Source: Chloranthus sessilifolius
Taxonomy: Eukaryota; Streptophyta; Magnoliopsida; Chloranthales; Chloranthaceae
Direction: 5' to 3'
NCBI GenBank assembly: GCA_021018995.1
Contig: CM037588.1
Location: 86,587,765 to 86,651,764, forward strand
Length of the DNA stretch: 64,000 nucleotides
Position numbers and translations under genes: made by a program. The notes beneath the pieces were generated by a model. The model saw nothing but the letters and a program-made list of their open reading frames with translations. It was not told the DNA's origin and did not search any database. This document shows, one piece after another, positions 62,386 through 64,000 of this stretch; positions within the stretch are counted from its first letter, which is position 1; each line of letters opens with the position of its first letter.

Positions 62386-62597
62386 GGCGTATATATTATA
62401 TACGCCTGGCAAAATATTTAAAATTTTGCCTTGGCGTATATAATATATACGCCTGGCAAAATATTTAAAATTTTGCCTTGGCGTATATAATATATACACC
62501 TGGCAGAATATTTAAAATTTTGCCTTGGCATATATAATATATACGCTTGGCAAAATATGTACAATTTTGCCTTGGTGTATATAATATATACGCCACC
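62386..62597. repeat. ~47-bp tandem repeats with nested palindromes
   Basis: About 4.5 units of roughly 47 bp. Each unit has two dyads. One is GGCGTATATA, one base, then TATATACGCC; the other is GGCAAAAT, ATTTAAA, ATTTTGCC. The copies differ at only a few positions. The block ends about 180 bp before the DUF7745-like start. It could form alternative hairpins or a cruciform; no function is known. Confidence 0.92.
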
Positions 62598-62778
62598 TAT
62601 AACTGGGCTCAACGGGGTTCTTCATAACCCGAACCTGGCCCTCTTTGCCTCTCTTTTCATCCGGGCTTGGCATTTTTGCCCCTCCTTTTTTTCTTTCTTT
62701 TTCTCTCCTTTTTTTCTTTACAAGCGGATCCGTCGCCCTACATTGACTGATTTTTATAAAGAACATCTTTGTACGTAC

Positions 62779-63993
62779 ATGGACCCGCTTCCTAAAAAAA
62801 ACCCAAATTCTCATACAAGGGTTGGGGCTAGTATACTTCCTTGTTTGGATCCGGGGTCCAGTTTTTTGCAAAAATGGTGCGATAGCTTGGCTGAGGGCGA
62901 GCTCGCTGTTCTGGATCGCCTCGGGTTATCCCGCCTTTCCTCTCTCCTTGCTATTCCTCTGTTGCCCAACCTCCTGCAGGTGGCTTTGGCGTCATGGGAC
63001 CATAGGGCCCATGTTTTCAGATTTGGGTCCAGGGAGCTCACCCCGACCTTGGAGGAGCTAGCCTCTATTACTATCTTGAGGATGCATCGGGGACTTGCCA
63101 AAGTTGTGCTCAAACCAGGGTATGCAAAGGCGGTCCATGCGGTTCTCGGTTTGAAAAAGGGTGGGTATGAGAAGGGCTTCGCCGGGGGGCCCACCAGGTG
63201 CTCGGTGAAATTCCTGAGAGAACTTTTCGGCGACTCGAGTTCCCAAAAGTTGCCTATATAAGATCCTTTCAATGTAAAGGCCTTTGGCCTTTATTTGCTG
63301 TCGAAAGTTCTCTTCTTTATTGGGGGCGAGACATTTTCCCTCGGGTTATGCGATGTCTTGACCGAATTGGAGGGAGGTCGTTCACTGGTACACCTGGTCT
63401 TGGACGAGATGTATCGGGGCCTGGATGCCTCGGCCTCGGGCCAGGTCGGGATTCTTAGCAGGAGTCCACTCCTTATTTAGATTTGGCTAGGAGAGCATTT
63501 GGCTATCATGGGGCCCGTGCCGAGATTTTGCTTGGTAAGAGGGGATGTGGCTCGGGGCTTTCTGACCTGGTGCTCGAGACTGCCCCATGGGAGCATCGAG
63601 GAACTGAGCCTATGGCTATCTGACGCGGAGTTGATCTGGCAACTTCCCTGAATGGATGACACCTTTCCGATTGTCCGTTCTCAGGATTGTGAGGGTATCA
63701 TGCTTTTAGGGTTGACTGGTAGTACCTACTATTTCCCATCTCAGGTGCTCCGTCAATTCGGATATACCCAACACGTGTCGTGCACTGTGAGGCTGCCCTT
63801 GTGCTCTTTGATATTCTCTTGGGGTTCTCTCAGTGACCTAGACCGCATAGCAGCCCTCTGAGAGATCCACCAATCGGCGCACATGTGCAGCTTAGTTCAG
63901 GGGGGCGTTCTCTCTTCTGATTACAAGGTTTGGCTGGCATCTGAGGGCTTACTTACCCCTAACCCGATTTCGGTAGATGTGATAGAGCTGTGA
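62779..63993 (+). pseudogene. DUF7745-like ORF, right copy
   Basis: The start ATG at 62779 opens MDPLPKKNPNSHTR. The ORF continues with SSFLQKWCDSLAEGELAVLD, then HVFRFGSRELTPTLEELASI, then GLAKVVLKPGYAKAVHAVLG, FAGGPTRCSVKFLRELFGD, GGETFSLGLCDVL, LGLTGSTYYFPSQVLRQFGY and DLDRIAAL. The last recognisable piece, LASEGLLTPNPISVDVIEL, ends at 63990. LTPTLEE and the FLRELFG and G-S-T-x-Y-x-P-S motifs fit plant DUF7745 proteins. Function is unknown. It is homologous to the minus-strand copy at 1-1167 and follows the PMD-like gene on the same strand. The frame has a few interruptions, so I treat it as decayed; it is the better preserved of the two copies. Confidence 0.72.
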
Positions 63994-64000
63994 CCCTAGC

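Overview
This window reads as repeat-rich nuclear DNA of a flowering plant. The flanks carry Ty3/gypsy retroelement remains of the Tat/Ogre type: a G-patch after the protease, a second RNase H after the first, and an LTR preceded by a purine tract AAAGAGGGGCATC and starting TGTAGACACCC. They also carry plant-specific coding families, namely a plant mobile domain (PMD)-like gene and two DUF7745-like copies, and a Del/Tekay-like LTR. The species cannot be named from the sequence. I see no intact single-copy host gene, rRNA or tRNA gene.

Layout: (1) 1-1167, a decayed DUF7745-like copy on the minus strand, with palindromic boxes just upstream of it (1303-1413). (2) 1414-2830, non-coding DNA with a TA microsatellite. 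(3) 2830-9600, a decayed Tat-lineage gag-pol on the minus strand, in order gag, protease, G-patch, RT, RNase H, second RNase H, integrase. It is cut inside gag by the array. (4) 9601-49980, a 40.4-kb tandem array. (5) 49981-56943, remains of at least three LTR-type elements, all on the minus strand, around a piece of an unrecognised transposon-type ORF. (6) 56944-63993, the 3' region of a minus-strand Tat-type element that carries, in antisense, a PMD-like gene with introns (59623-61984), a block of about 47-bp palindromic tandem repeats (62386-62597) and a second DUF7745-like copy (62779-63993).

The array is the remarkable part. Its basic module is 14 bp (CATTCACGTTCAAG), interspersed with a related 19-bp module (CGTGTCACTATCTATCAAG). 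Neither contains a stop trinucleotide on the plus strand. That explains why hundreds of codons stay open in all three plus frames as degenerate 14-residue peptide repeats; these are not genes. The commonest variants, CATGTT and CACATT for CACGTT, are what deamination of a methylated CpG would give, and CATGTT supplies most of the apparent start codons. The left half (to about 32.4 kb) has 4-5 kb superblocks. The right part (from about 38.6 kb) has a higher-order repeat of about 1.95 kb, broken by an inverted, heavily eroded copy at about 44.02-45.40 kb that is either a real inversion or an assembly fault.

The window therefore looks like a heterochromatic site where a satellite array grew within or next to nested LTR elements. 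The strongest leads for something undescribed are the 14/19-bp modular satellite with its higher-order structure, and a family of AT-cored palindromes (GGCGTATATA, one base, then its reverse complement) that recurs in the LTR, in the 3' region and upstream of both DUF7745-like copies.
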